From Bisgaard Taxon 45 (lineage in GTDB: Bacteria > Pseudomonadota > Gammaproteobacteria > Enterobacterales > Pasteurellaceae): a stretch of DNA of 64,000 bases. A model generated the notes under the pieces. The model did no database searches. It was given only the letters and a program-made list of their open reading frames with translations, and was not told where the DNA came from. A program made the position numbers and the translations under genes. Where the stretch lies: positions 645,219 through 709,218 of the forward strand of contig JAQAHH010000006.1 of the NCBI GenBank assembly GCA_030783905.1, in the 5' to 3' direction. Positions 45,926 through 54,760 of the stretch are shown in pieces. Each line of letters opens with the position of its first letter. The first letter of the stretch is position 1.

Positions 45926-47368
45926 TTAACCTAGCCACCAAGCTGCAATGACACTAGAAAATACAGACATCAGCATTAACACAATCAAAACAAAGGACAT
46001 CGATTTTGGTAATGGTTGTGCATCAATCACCTCTTGTGACGGTTCACCAATGACACATTGTCCAAATCGATATAACAACCAAACAAACGTGGCAATAGAC
46101 TCAATCAGTGCGAGAATAATTAATGGCATAATCCAACCATGCAGTTGACTCACTTCAAACCCTGCCGCAAATAGTGGGAATTTACTGAAGAAACCATTAA
46201 ATGGCGGAACCCCAGCTATGGCAAGTGTCGCAATGCCAAAGCCGGTTCCAATTAATGGCATTGTTCGCATAATACCTTGTAAACGAGAAATTAATCGGGT
46301 ACCGGTACTGTAACTTAATGCCCCTGCAATGAGGAAGAATAAGCTTTTGGCAAAAGCATGGTTGAAGATATAAACAATGGCGGCAATGAACGCCAGTTTT
46401 GAATCAAATACTGCAAGCGATAAGGCAATAAAAATATAAGCTAACTGTGTAATGGTGGAATAAGCTAATAATCGTTTTAAATCATCTTGTGGTAAATACA
46501 TTAAGAAACCATAAATTAGCGTGATCATGGCCATAATGAGTCCTACCACCCCAATCACCTCAGGAATATCGCCTGCAGAATACACTGCTCTTGCGAAAAT
46601 ATAGACTCCCACTTTTACCATCGAGGCCGCATGTAAATATGCACTGACTGGCGTTGGTGCTTCCATCGCATTTGGTAGCCAAATATGCAATGGCATTTGC
46701 GCGGATTTCCCCCATGCCGCGATCATTACACCAAGTAAGACGCAAATTTTTCCAGTCGGTGTGAGCGCAGACAGTGCATTGAGTGAAAATGTCCCACTTT
46801 GACTAAATAAATAGGCGGCTGCAAAATATAACCCTAATGCGCCAATATGAGTGAGTATCAAGGCTTTCATTGCAGCGGCTTTAGCTTTAGGTGTTTGGTA
46901 ATAACTGATTAATCCCCAGGAACATGCCCCAGTGATTTCAAAGAAGAATAATTGTCCAATAAGCGTAGAGGAAAAGACTAACCCCGCCATTGCCCCAATA
47001 AAGATAAGTAAGAATGCATAAAAGCGTGGTTTACCCGCATGGGGATGTTCTTTATTTTCATGCGTTAAATAACCACAAGAATAAAGTGCAATAAAGAAAC
47101 CTAATACCACCACCGCAAAGCCAATTAAAGTACTGACTTCATCCAAGGTGATGCCCCAAATCATCATATGCCCAAAGCTAATCATGTCATAAGTAATGGG
47201 CGTTCTACCATTGCTATGCCAGTTGAGTGCAAGGAATAAAACCAGTAATGAGCTGAATAGGGCAATAGCCGTTGCAAATTTTGCAAAGTGATTGCGCACA
47301 ACAGGTAAGCCTGTTATGAATGCGCCTATGAAAGGCAGTATAATGGCGATGAGTGCTAAACTTTCCAT
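45926..47368 (-). CDS. hyfD: hydrogenase-4 antiporter-like membrane subunit HyfD
   Basis: 480-residue NuoM/N-like protein with about 14 helices. The pump core includes WGKSAQMPLHIWLPNAMEAPTPVSAYLHAASMVKVGVYIF, the repeated helix-break Lys in QDDLKRLLAYSTITQLAYIF, and NHAFAKSLFFLIAG. It is unique to hydrogenase-4 type complexes. Conservation of charged in-membrane residues suggests an intact ion channel. Gap of 9 bases to hyfE and 9 to hyfC. Confidence 0.94.
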   Translation of the reverse strand: MESLALIAIILPFIGAFITGLPVVRNHFAKFATAIALFSSLLVLFLALNWHSNGRTPITYDMISFGHMMIWGITLDEVSTLIGFAVVVLGFFIALYSCGYLTHENKEHPHAGKPRFYAFLLIFIGAMAGLVFSSTLIGQLFFFEITGACSWGLISYYQTPKAKAAAMKALILTHIGALGLYFAAAYLFSQSGTFSLNALSALTPTGKICVLLGVMIAAWGKSAQMPLHIWLPNAMEAPTPVSAYLHAASMVKVGVYIFARAVYSAGDIPEVIGVVGLIMAMITLIYGFLMYLPQDDLKRLLAYSTITQLAYIFIALSLAVFDSKLAFIAAIVYIFNHAFAKSLFFLIAGALSYSTGTRLISRLQGIMRTMPLIGTGFGIATLAIAGVPPFNGFFSKFPLFAAGFEVSQLHGWIMPLIILALIESIATFVWLLYRFGQCVIGEPSQEVIDAQPLPKSMSFVLIVLMLMSVFSSVIAAWWLG

Positions 47369-47377
47369 TATTTCCCC

Positions 47378-48340
47378 CTATAAGCCTACTAAATAAAATA
47401 TGAACGCTAATACCGAGATGCCAAATCCCATGACCGTGACATTGCCTGTTAGCATGAAACGTAAACGAGCAATACTATTTTCAAAGAGACAGGCAATGAT
47501 ATAAAGTGCGGTAAGTTTTACGAAAAAAATGAATGTTCCAACGAATACCGCACTCAAGCTAAACTCCGTAGCGGCGCCATAAGGGATAACTACACTAATA
47601 AAAATAGCGGCAATAATCATTTGTTTTAGACTTAGACCAATTTTTATCATTGCAAAAGCGGGACCCGAATACTCGGTCAGAGGACCTTCTTGTAGTTCTT
47701 GTTCCGCTTCAGCTAAGTCAAATGGAATTTTACCCATTTCAACAAATACCGCAAAAGCAAGAGCACCGGCCGCAATCATCACCGAAATAGGTGCGGTTAT
47801 TTGATATGTGGCAATCGTATTACTGATTACGCCTAAATGTGTTGAGCCAGCGCAAAGCGCAATAACAAGTAAGCTCAACATCAAGGTTGGTTCAACTAAT
47901 ACGCCTAGCGTCACTTCACGACTTGCGCCAATGCCTGCAAAACTACTATTAGAGTCAAGACCAGCGATAGAGAAAAAGAAACGAAACAGCGCAAATAAGT
48001 AAATGATTGTGATTAAATCAGCAACACTGCTAATAGGCGAGTAACGAGTAAATAACGGTAATCCCATTGCAATGACTAATATGCTACCGATAAGAACATA
48101 AGGCATGATTTTAGAAACCGCTCCAGCTGCTTCAGGTGCAATATTTTGGCGTTTCATTAACTTGATAATATCACGATAATCTTGTAATAAACCTGGGCCT
48201 CGACGTGATTGGATTCTTGCCCTCATCATGCGCGATAAGCCAGAATACAAGGGGGCAAGGAGTAATAATAATACGCCTTGAAAGAGACCGAACAACCACA
48301 TGGTCATGGATGTCATTATTTCATTTGGAATAGTCATCAT
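47378..48340 (-). CDS. hyfC: hydrogenase-4 membrane anchor subunit HyfC (NuoH/HycD-like)
   Basis: 320-residue NuoH homologue with about eight helices that links the soluble electron-transfer arm to the membrane. Conserved loops are RARIQSRRGPGLLQDYRDIIKLMKRQNIAP, AGLDSNSSFAGIGASREVTLG and EMGKIPFDLAEAEQELQEGPLTEYSG. The start is one of two tandem ATGs next to GGAGGAG; the second (48337) has better spacing. An uptake signal is embedded at 47504-47512. E. coli HyfC has 315 residues. Confidence 0.94.
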   Translation of the reverse strand: MMTIPNEIMTSMTMWLFGLFQGVLLLLLAPLYSGLSRMMRARIQSRRGPGLLQDYRDIIKLMKRQNIAPEAAGAVSKIMPYVLIGSILVIAMGLPLFTRYSPISSVADLITIIYLFALFRFFFSIAGLDSNSSFAGIGASREVTLGVLVEPTLMLSLLVIALCAGSTHLGVISNTIATYQITAPISVMIAAGALAFAVFVEMGKIPFDLAEAEQELQEGPLTEYSGPAFAMIKIGLSLKQMIIAAIFISVVIPYGAATEFSLSAVFVGTFIFFVKLTALYIIACLFENSIARLRFMLTGNVTVMGFGISVLAFIFYLVGL

Positions 48341-48347
48341 CTCCTCC

Positions 48348-50372
48348 CTACTTAAGTATTGTGAGGCTAAATAACAACACCACTAATGTAATAACGAAAT
48401 ACAAGCAATAAACGCGAAAATCACCTTGTTGCAACCAACGTATTTTTTCAGCCAAATAAGGGATTTTGTTGGCTGTTGGCATTGTGATGTTTTCTTCCCA
48501 AACGGGTTCCACTTTGCTGGAAAGGGAAATGCTTTGTGCTATTACTCTTTGACTTAGTTCACTTACAGATAGACGTTGGCGTAAGAGGTAAAGTGGCTTA
48601 AACATAACACGTAGTGGACGAGTAAAATTACCAGAAGAAAGGCTCATTTCTCTTTCATACTCATAACCACAAGCCCAAGGCGTACCTTTATTTTGGTCAG
48701 GTAAGCGACTTGGTTTGGTACACGCATAATAAATAAAAGGTAACGTAATACAGGCTAACAGCATGATAGCAAGCATTGGTGTAGAGAGTAGGGTTGTGGC
48801 ATTTTCACCTGACAACACCATACCCTTTTCAGCAATAACGAAACTTTGTGTTTGAGCAAGAGAGGCCGAAACATTTAGAATAATGGGCGCAATAATGGAG
48901 GCACCGATACCAAGCAAAATACATAAACCCGCTAAAATGCCCATCGCAAACCACATTGTTTTAGGGACTTCGGTGGCCTGGGCGGCTTTCTCACTGCGAG
49001 GCGCGCCAGAGAAACTAATCCCATAAACTTTAACAAAGCAGAGTGCAGCCAAGGCACCCGTTAAAGCAAGCATAACGATAGCAATAGGACCTAGTATATG
49101 AAGAATGGCATGCTCACTATGGCTTAAGCTAAATAAAGATTGATAAGTGAACCATTCACTTACAAAGCCATTAAATGGCGGTAATGCAGAAATTGCCATC
49201 GTCCCAATTAAAAAACAGAGCGCGGTATAAGGCATTAATTTACCTAAGCCTCCCATCAGATCCATATCTTTAGTATGTAGACGATACATGATTGAACCCG
49301 CACCAAGGAAGAGCAAGCCTTTAAATACCGCGTGGTTAAGTAAGTGGTATAATCCCCCTAAAAAGCCAATGGCGGCTAAGGTCGGTTGATTAATTGCCAT
49401 TCCAATCATACCAACCCCAACCCCCATCATGATAATCCCTACATTTTCTACTGTATGATATGCAAGTAGGCGTTTTATATCATGCTCAGCAATCGCATAA
49501 AGTACACCAAGTACCGATGAAATCGCACCAACCGAAAGCACAATTACACCAAACCAGAGATTGGTTGAGTGAAGGATATCTACCCCCACTTTAATAATGC
49601 CAAAAATCCCAATTTTTACCATGACACCTGACATCAGTGCCGATGCATGAGAGGGGGCTGCAGGGTGAGCTTGTGGTAACCAACCGTGTAGTGGCACCAT
49701 ACCGGCTTTGGCACCAAATCCTAAAAAGGCAAGGACAAAGACAGTAAAAGCCGTGATTGGAGAGAAATTCGCTTGACGGAATGTATCAAAATCTAAACTA
49801 CCTGTTTCTCGATAACATAAGAAAAAGGCAATCATAATGAATACGGAACCTGCATGGGCAATAAAGAAATACAGTAAGCCTGCATTAATGGCTTTTTTGT
49901 CTTGTTCTGTGAGGACAAGAAAATAGGATGCCAGAGACATCAGCTCGAAGAACACTAAAAACCAAAAGGCGTTGTCAACGGTCACTACGGCAATCATTGA
50001 GGCGATAAAAAGGTTCATGAAGAACCCCATACTGCCTGCGCCCTTACCTATATATTCTTTTACATAGTCAAGGGAATAAATAGCACTGACAATCACTAAA
50101 AGTGAAATGACAAAAACCATAAAGGCACTTAAGCCATCAAGATAGATCACATAATTTGCAAAGGCATAAGGTGTGGAAACCGTATGACTTTCAACTCCAC
50201 CATTAAATAAAACAGCTAAACTTGATGCAAGACCAAGGACGCCGCCAATGATGCTTGACATGCCCGCAATATAAATCGACGGTTTTTCTTGTTTACGCCA
50301 TATGAGAGACGTAAACGCCCCTATCGTATAAGTAGCTAAAGAAAGGAGGAGTAATATAATTGAGTCACTCAT
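48348..50372 (-). CDS. hyfB: hydrogenase-4 antiporter-like membrane subunit HyfB
   Basis: 674-residue NuoL-like subunit (E. coli HyfB 672), with about 16 helices including a C-terminal extension and amphipathic tail. The pump core has GAKAGMVPLHGWLPQAHPAAPSHASALMSGVMVKIGIFG, EHDIKRLLAYHTVENVGIIMMGVG and NHAVFKGLLFLGAGSI. It is also related to HycC of hydrogenase-3. GGAGTG precedes the ATG. Second gene of the operon after hyfA. Confidence 0.95.
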   Translation of the reverse strand: MSDSIILLLLSLATYTIGAFTSLIWRKQEKPSIYIAGMSSIIGGVLGLASSLAVLFNGGVESHTVSTPYAFANYVIYLDGLSAFMVFVISLLVIVSAIYSLDYVKEYIGKGAGSMGFFMNLFIASMIAVVTVDNAFWFLVFFELMSLASYFLVLTEQDKKAINAGLLYFFIAHAGSVFIMIAFFLCYRETGSLDFDTFRQANFSPITAFTVFVLAFLGFGAKAGMVPLHGWLPQAHPAAPSHASALMSGVMVKIGIFGIIKVGVDILHSTNLWFGVIVLSVGAISSVLGVLYAIAEHDIKRLLAYHTVENVGIIMMGVGVGMIGMAINQPTLAAIGFLGGLYHLLNHAVFKGLLFLGAGSIMYRLHTKDMDLMGGLGKLMPYTALCFLIGTMAISALPPFNGFVSEWFTYQSLFSLSHSEHAILHILGPIAIVMLALTGALAALCFVKVYGISFSGAPRSEKAAQATEVPKTMWFAMGILAGLCILLGIGASIIAPIILNVSASLAQTQSFVIAEKGMVLSGENATTLLSTPMLAIMLLACITLPFIYYACTKPSRLPDQNKGTPWACGYEYEREMSLSSGNFTRPLRVMFKPLYLLRQRLSVSELSQRVIAQSISLSSKVEPVWEENITMPTANKIPYLAEKIRWLQQGDFRVYCLYFVITLVVLLFSLTILK

Positions 50373-50413
50373 AATTCACTCCGTTTAACAAAATGAAAAC
50401 GATAGACTATCGA

Positions 50414-51016
50414 TTACCGTATATGAAGATGTTGTGCGGCTTCAAGTTCGTGCTCACGTTTTTTATAACTGACATTTTCAATACCTTGACTGTCAATTAA
50501 AAATAACGTTTTTGTTGGACAGGCTTGAACGCATGCTGGACCTTCTTTACGGAAATAGCATAGATCACATTTTACAGCGATTGCTTTAACCCCCGGTTGC
50601 CATGCTAAGGTTTCACGCAATTGACTATTGTCAGGTGAAACACGGATATCACGACTGACGGCATCTTTAAAATTAAAATGCTCGTAATAGGTTGGGGCAT
50701 TAATGGCAGTACTACCCGATGGCGTGATAGCACCAAATGGACAGGCTATTGCACAGAGTTTACAGCCAATACAAAGGCTTTCATTAAGTTGAATCGTACG
50801 ATCGACTAACTTAATTGCATTAACTGGACAGACAGTGGCACAAGGTGCATCATCACAATGATGGCATACTAAAGGCGCAGTAATATCTTCATTACGCATC
50901 AGTGTGAGTCTTGGATGAGATTGTAAACCAAATGCTTTATGGACTTCACTACAAGCTGCAAGACACGTATTGCAACCGATACAACCACTGGGATCGGCAA
51001 TGACGAAACGGTTCAT
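50414..51016 (-). CDS. hyfA: hydrogenase-4 electron-transfer ferredoxin HyfA (HydN/HycB-like)
   Basis: 200-residue polyferredoxin with four 4Fe-4S motifs: CIGCNTCLAACSEVH, CHHCDDAPCATVCPVNAI, CIGCKLCAIACPFGAI and CDLCYFRKEGPACVQACPTKTL. It should connect formate dehydrogenase H to the hydrogenase, the job of HycB in E. coli hydrogenase-3. Start at MNRFVIADPSGCIG (51016), with GGGGGAG 6 bases upstream; the longer open frame to 51043 is not conserved. First gene of hyfABCDEFGHIJ-hycI-fdhF. An FNR site lies upstream at 51132. Confidence 0.95.
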   Translation of the reverse strand: MNRFVIADPSGCIGCNTCLAACSEVHKAFGLQSHPRLTLMRNEDITAPLVCHHCDDAPCATVCPVNAIKLVDRTIQLNESLCIGCKLCAIACPFGAITPSGSTAINAPTYYEHFNFKDAVSRDIRVSPDNSQLRETLAWQPGVKAIAVKCDLCYFRKEGPACVQACPTKTLFLIDSQGIENVSYKKREHELEAAQHLHIR

Positions 51017-51100
51017 ATTTCTCCCCCTGATTATTGCTTGCAAAACAAAATAAAATAAAAAAATAAATACCCACTCTTTTTAAGAGGATACTCTGTTTAA

Positions 51101-51145
51101 ATTTTAAGAAATAGAGTTAATGCATTATTTATTGATTAATGTCAA
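51101..51145 (-). promoter_or_regulatory. hyfA promoter with FNR site
   Basis: TTGAT-TAAT-GTCAA at 51132-51145 matches 9 of 10 fixed positions of the FNR consensus. On the minus strand a TAAAAT (51106-51101) follows, with the FNR centre about 35 bases upstream of the -10 centre, close to class II geometry. Anaerobic activation of the hyf operon is the expected result. Confidence 0.65.
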
Positions 51146-51295
51146 AAAATAATGATATAAGAAAATAATACATTAGAAAGTAATATATTCTGATTAGGAA
51201 TAAGTAAATTTTTGTAAATTTAAATTATTATAACCGATTGAAATTTATATGAATTTTATTTTTGTAAATAATATTTTACTTTATTTTCATTACTT

Positions 51296-51313
51296 ACTTT
51301 AATATATTAAAGT
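51296..51313. promoter_or_regulatory. 18-base perfect palindrome in the hyfA/hypF region
   Basis: ACTTTAATATATTAAAGT, overlapping the left end of the motif copy at 51310-51322. Candidate binding site for an unknown dimeric regulator. Confidence 0.5.
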
Positions 51314-51322
51314 TACTTCAGG
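51310..51322 (+). repeat. AAGTTACTTCAGG motif, copy 2
   Basis: Differs by one base from the nikK promoter copy. A TATGCT hexamer begins immediately after it and a TTTAAT lies 19 bases before that, a possible MerR-type promoter toward hypF. Confidence 0.5.
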
Positions 51323-51371
51323 TATGCTAAATAAAATATTAAATGTGCAGACTTAAATGAAGAATTATATA

Positions 51372-51384
51372 AAGTTACTTTAGG
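51372..51384 (+). repeat. AAGTTACTTTAGG motif, copy 3
   Basis: Identical to the nikK promoter copy at 36655-36667. It ends 15 bases before the hypF start codon, in the 5' leader or promoter of hypF. Confidence 0.55.
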
Positions 51385-51399
51385 GTTTGGTGGGGCGTG

Positions 51400-53718
51400 A
51401 TGATTTATCGTGGTGTAGCAATTCGGATAAAAGGTAAAGTACAAGGTGTAGGATTTCGTCCTTTTGTTTGGTTACTTGCTCAACAGTATCAGTTTGCAGG
51501 TGATGTAAATAATGATGCTGAAGGGGTACTCATTCGCCTTTTATTGGAAGATAATTTAACAAATCGAACTAGACTTAATCACTTTGTACAGCACTTATAT
51601 CAACAGTGCCCCCCGCTGGCTCAAATTACTGAACATCACATTGTCTGGACCCAATGGGATACCCCTTTATTTCGCGATAAGTTTGTTATTAGAGAAAGTG
51701 AACATGGTCAGATGGATACCCAGATTATCCCTGATGCCGCGACCTGTTTAGCTTGCCAACAAGAGTTGTTCGAAAACAATAATCGGCGTTTTCATTATCC
51801 TTTCATAAATTGTACTCATTGTGGTCCTCGTTTTACCATTATCCGCCAAATGCCTTATGACCGCCCCAATACAGCCATGCGCGCCTTTCCGCTTTGTCCT
51901 GATTGTGAAAAAGAGTATCAGGATCCTACAAATCGACGTTTTCATGCTCAACCAAATGCATGTGCAAAATGTGGCCCACATATTTGGTTAAGTAACGGAA
52001 AGGAAACCTTAAGTCAACATGATAAGGCTATAAGCCAAGCGGTAGCGTTATTATTGCAAGGTAAAATCGTCGCTATGAAAGGGATTGGTGGATTTCATCT
52101 GGTGTGTGATGCAACTCATCAAGAGGCCGTCATCCAACTCAGGCAACGCAAACAGCGGCCAGCTAAACCTTTTGCAATTATGGTGCCAGATTTACACTTT
52201 TTATTCTCTCTTTCACAACAAGAAAGCGCCTTATTACAAGGTGCCGCTGCCCCGATTTTGTTACTGGCGAAAGAAAAAGTACCGCAAATTGTGGCAGAAA
52301 TTGCGCCCCATTTAAATGAAATTGGCGTGATGTTGCCAAGTAACCCATTACAACATTTATTATTACGGGCGATTCAACGTCCTTTAGTGATGACATCAGC
52401 CAACCAAACAGGATTACCCCCTGTGTTAGATAATGAACGTGCTGTAATTGAATTAGCCAATCTTGCTGATTATTGGTTATTACATAATCGCGATATTTTA
52501 CAGCGCGCAGATGATTCTTTGGTCAGGGTTGCCTTTGATGGTCTAGAAACGTTACGTCGAGCAAGAGGGTATGTGCCTGATGAATTAGCATTATCAACCT
52601 CAACTCAGCAAGCTATTCTTGCGTTAGGCGCCGATCTGAAAAACACATTTTGTTTGTTACGTGGCAATCAAGCCGTGGTTAGTCAACATTTAGGAAATGC
52701 GGATAACGAACAAATTCAGCAACAGATCGTCAATAACATTGATCTTTTTCAGCAAATTTACCAATTCAAGGCACAGAAAATAGTCATTGATGCTCATCCA
52801 GATTATTTCACCCATCGCTTAGGGAAAAAACTCGCGCAACAATGGCAAATTCCTTGTGTTGAAGTGTTACATCACCATGCCCACATTATGGCCGTGCTGG
52901 CAGAACATGGACGCTATAAAGAAAAAGTGATTGGATTAGCGTTGGATGGGATTGGTATGGGAGATAAACAATTATGGGGGGGAGAGTGTTTGCTAGTGGA
53001 AAAAGCCAATTGCCAATATTTAGGGGGATTACCAGCAGTGCCTTGGTTTGGTGGCAATCTTGCAGCGAAACAACCTTGGCGTAATTTATTAGCTCATTTT
53101 CATTGTTTTGTGCCGAATTGGCAAATACATCCAGAAGCTGAATTTCTCCTACAAAAACCTTGGCAGGTGTTGATCAATGCATTAAATAAGTCACTTAATT
53201 CCCCTTTGGTTTCTTCTACCGGCCGTTTATTTGATGCGATTTCTTGTGCATTAGGTTTACATCAACAATGTATAAGCTGGGAAGGCGAGGCAGCTTGCCA
53301 GCTAGAAGCATTAGCGTGGCAATACCAGCGTACTCATATCACACAACCCGAAATGGCGCAGGAGAAAAGTGCGCTGCCTTTTGAAAAAGATATCGTGTGG
53401 ATAGACGAAAAAAATCAGATCAATTTATCTTTACTGTGGCAATATTGGTTAGCGGCAAAGGGGGATAAGACGCGAAAAGCATGGCTTTTTCATCGCTTAT
53501 TATCTCATGCTTTTGCCCAGTTAGCACGTAGACAAGCGGAAAAACATCAAATAGAGACAATTGTTTTATCGGGTGGTGTGTGGCATAACCAATTATTACG
53601 TTATTGGATTCAGCAAGATTTACAAGATATTGAGATTCTGAGTGCGCACCAATATCCGATGGGAGATGGCGGGATTGCACTCGGTCAAGCCGTCATAGGG
53701 GCTTTATTATCAGATTAA
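51400..53718 (+). CDS. hypF: carbamoyltransferase HypF
   Basis: Makes the thiocarboxamide on HypE that becomes the cyanide ligands of the NiFe site, from carbamoyl phosphate and ATP. 772 residues in the standard order. An acylphosphatase domain (IKGKVQGVGFRPFVW) is followed by two zinc fingers (CLACQQELF...CTHCGPRFTI and CPDCEKEY...CAKCGPHIWL), a YrdC-like domain (KGIGGFHLVCDA) and a Kae1-like domain (VLHHHAHIMAVLAEH, ALDGIGMGDKQLWGGE). I use ATG 51400; a GTG one codon earlier is also possible. Its end overlaps hypE tail to tail by 4 bases. Confidence 0.96.
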   Translation: MIYRGVAIRIKGKVQGVGFRPFVWLLAQQYQFAGDVNNDAEGVLIRLLLEDNLTNRTRLNHFVQHLYQQCPPLAQITEHHIVWTQWDTPLFRDKFVIRESEHGQMDTQIIPDAATCLACQQELFENNNRRFHYPFINCTHCGPRFTIIRQMPYDRPNTAMRAFPLCPDCEKEYQDPTNRRFHAQPNACAKCGPHIWLSNGKETLSQHDKAISQAVALLLQGKIVAMKGIGGFHLVCDATHQEAVIQLRQRKQRPAKPFAIMVPDLHFLFSLSQQESALLQGAAAPILLLAKEKVPQIVAEIAPHLNEIGVMLPSNPLQHLLLRAIQRPLVMTSANQTGLPPVLDNERAVIELANLADYWLLHNRDILQRADDSLVRVAFDGLETLRRARGYVPDELALSTSTQQAILALGADLKNTFCLLRGNQAVVSQHLGNADNEQIQQQIVNNIDLFQQIYQFKAQKIVIDAHPDYFTHRLGKKLAQQWQIPCVEVLHHHAHIMAVLAEHGRYKEKVIGLALDGIGMGDKQLWGGECLLVEKANCQYLGGLPAVPWFGGNLAAKQPWRNLLAHFHCFVPNWQIHPEAEFLLQKPWQVLINALNKSLNSPLVSSTGRLFDAISCALGLHQQCISWEGEAACQLEALAWQYQRTHITQPEMAQEKSALPFEKDIVWIDEKNQINLSLLWQYWLAAKGDKTRKAWLFHRLLSHAFAQLARRQAEKHQIETIVLSGGVWHNQLLRYWIQQDLQDIEILSAHQYPMGDGGIALGQAVIGALLSD

Positions 53719-54728
53719 CAAATCCGTGGTAGTGGTTCATTAGTGGGTAAATCCAATAAACGACTTTGCCCAAAGCTACCAATTAAGCTTACTTTGCTTT
53801 CTGCAGTGACTTCACCAATATGCGCCGCATTTTTACCCAGTGGATGGGAACGAAGTGCGGTGAGAATTTCAGCGGTTTTGTCTGCGCTGACAATCATTAC
53901 CAATTTTCCTTCATTAGCAAAATTGAGGGGCTCCAAACCTAATAGTTCACAAATTCCACGTACTTCAGGACGAATAGGCAATTTATCTTGATAAATTTGC
54001 ATGCCTTTTTGGCTAGAAAAACAAAATTCATGTAAAACGGCATTGACGCCCCCTCTTGTTGCATCACGCAAGGTTTTAATCCCTGCTAATGGGCGTAAAC
54101 GTTCAATTAAAGGGCTTAGTACCGCACAATCGCTACATAAATCGGTTTGAATGCCTAAATTTTCGCGTAGATTTAAAATTGTTGCACCATGATCACCCAA
54201 TGTCCCACTGACAAGAATGTGATCCCCCACAGCAATTTGATCCATGCCCCAATTCAGACCGCGCGGAATGACACCGATACCACTGGTATTAATAAACATT
54301 TTATCTGCCGCCCCTTTAGGCACCACTTTTGTATCGCCTGTGACAATTTGGATGCCTGCTTGCTTGGCGCAGTCTGCCATGGATTGAATAATGTTTTCCA
54401 AGTCAGAAAGTGGAAATCCTTCTTCTAAAATAAAACCACAAGAGAAAAATTGTGGTATGGCACCACTCACTGCAATATCGTTAGCGGTACCACAAATCGC
54501 TAATTTGCCAATGTTTCCACCGGGAAAGAAAATAGGATCAATGACAAAACTGTCCGTACTAAATGCAAGTTTTTCACCTGTCTGAAAATAGCTTAAAGGT
54601 AGGCGAGCTTGATCTTCGGCGATAGCTAAGAAAGGATTATGAAAGGCCTCCATAAAGTAAGTTTGAATCAATTTTTGCATGAGTATGCCACCATTCCCAT
54701 GCGCCATCCTGATGACGTTGTCTTGCAT
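53715..54728 (-). CDS. hypE: hydrogenase maturation protein HypE
   Basis: 337-residue PurM-fold ATPase that accepts the carbamoyl group on its C-terminal cysteine and dehydrates it to thiocyanate. The essential C-terminus is PLPRIC, ending in Cys337. MAHGNGGILMQKLI, FSTDSFVIDPIFFPGGNIGKLAICGTANDIAVSGA and VTGDTKVVPKG are family signatures. GGGAGGATCCT precedes the ATG. Last gene of hypB-hypD-hypE. An uptake signal is present at 53853-53861. Confidence 0.96.
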   Translation of the reverse strand: MQDNVIRMAHGNGGILMQKLIQTYFMEAFHNPFLAIAEDQARLPLSYFQTGEKLAFSTDSFVIDPIFFPGGNIGKLAICGTANDIAVSGAIPQFFSCGFILEEGFPLSDLENIIQSMADCAKQAGIQIVTGDTKVVPKGAADKMFINTSGIGVIPRGLNWGMDQIAVGDHILVSGTLGDHGATILNLRENLGIQTDLCSDCAVLSPLIERLRPLAGIKTLRDATRGGVNAVLHEFCFSSQKGMQIYQDKLPIRPEVRGICELLGLEPLNFANEGKLVMIVSADKTAEILTALRSHPLGKNAAHIGEVTAESKVSLIGSFGQSRLLDLPTNEPLPRIC

Positions 54729-54760
54729 AGGATCCTCCCTATTGTTAAAGTTGTTATATA

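Larger units (their letters stand above)
51017..51399. other. AT-rich hyfA/hypF divergent control region
   Basis: 383 bases, strikingly AT-rich, with no reading frame of interest. It holds a near-consensus FNR site (51132-51145), a TAAAAT -10-like hexamer for hyfA (minus, 51106-51101), an 18-base perfect palindrome (51296-51313), and two copies of the motif also found in the nikK promoter (51310-51322, 51372-51384). Confidence 0.7.
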
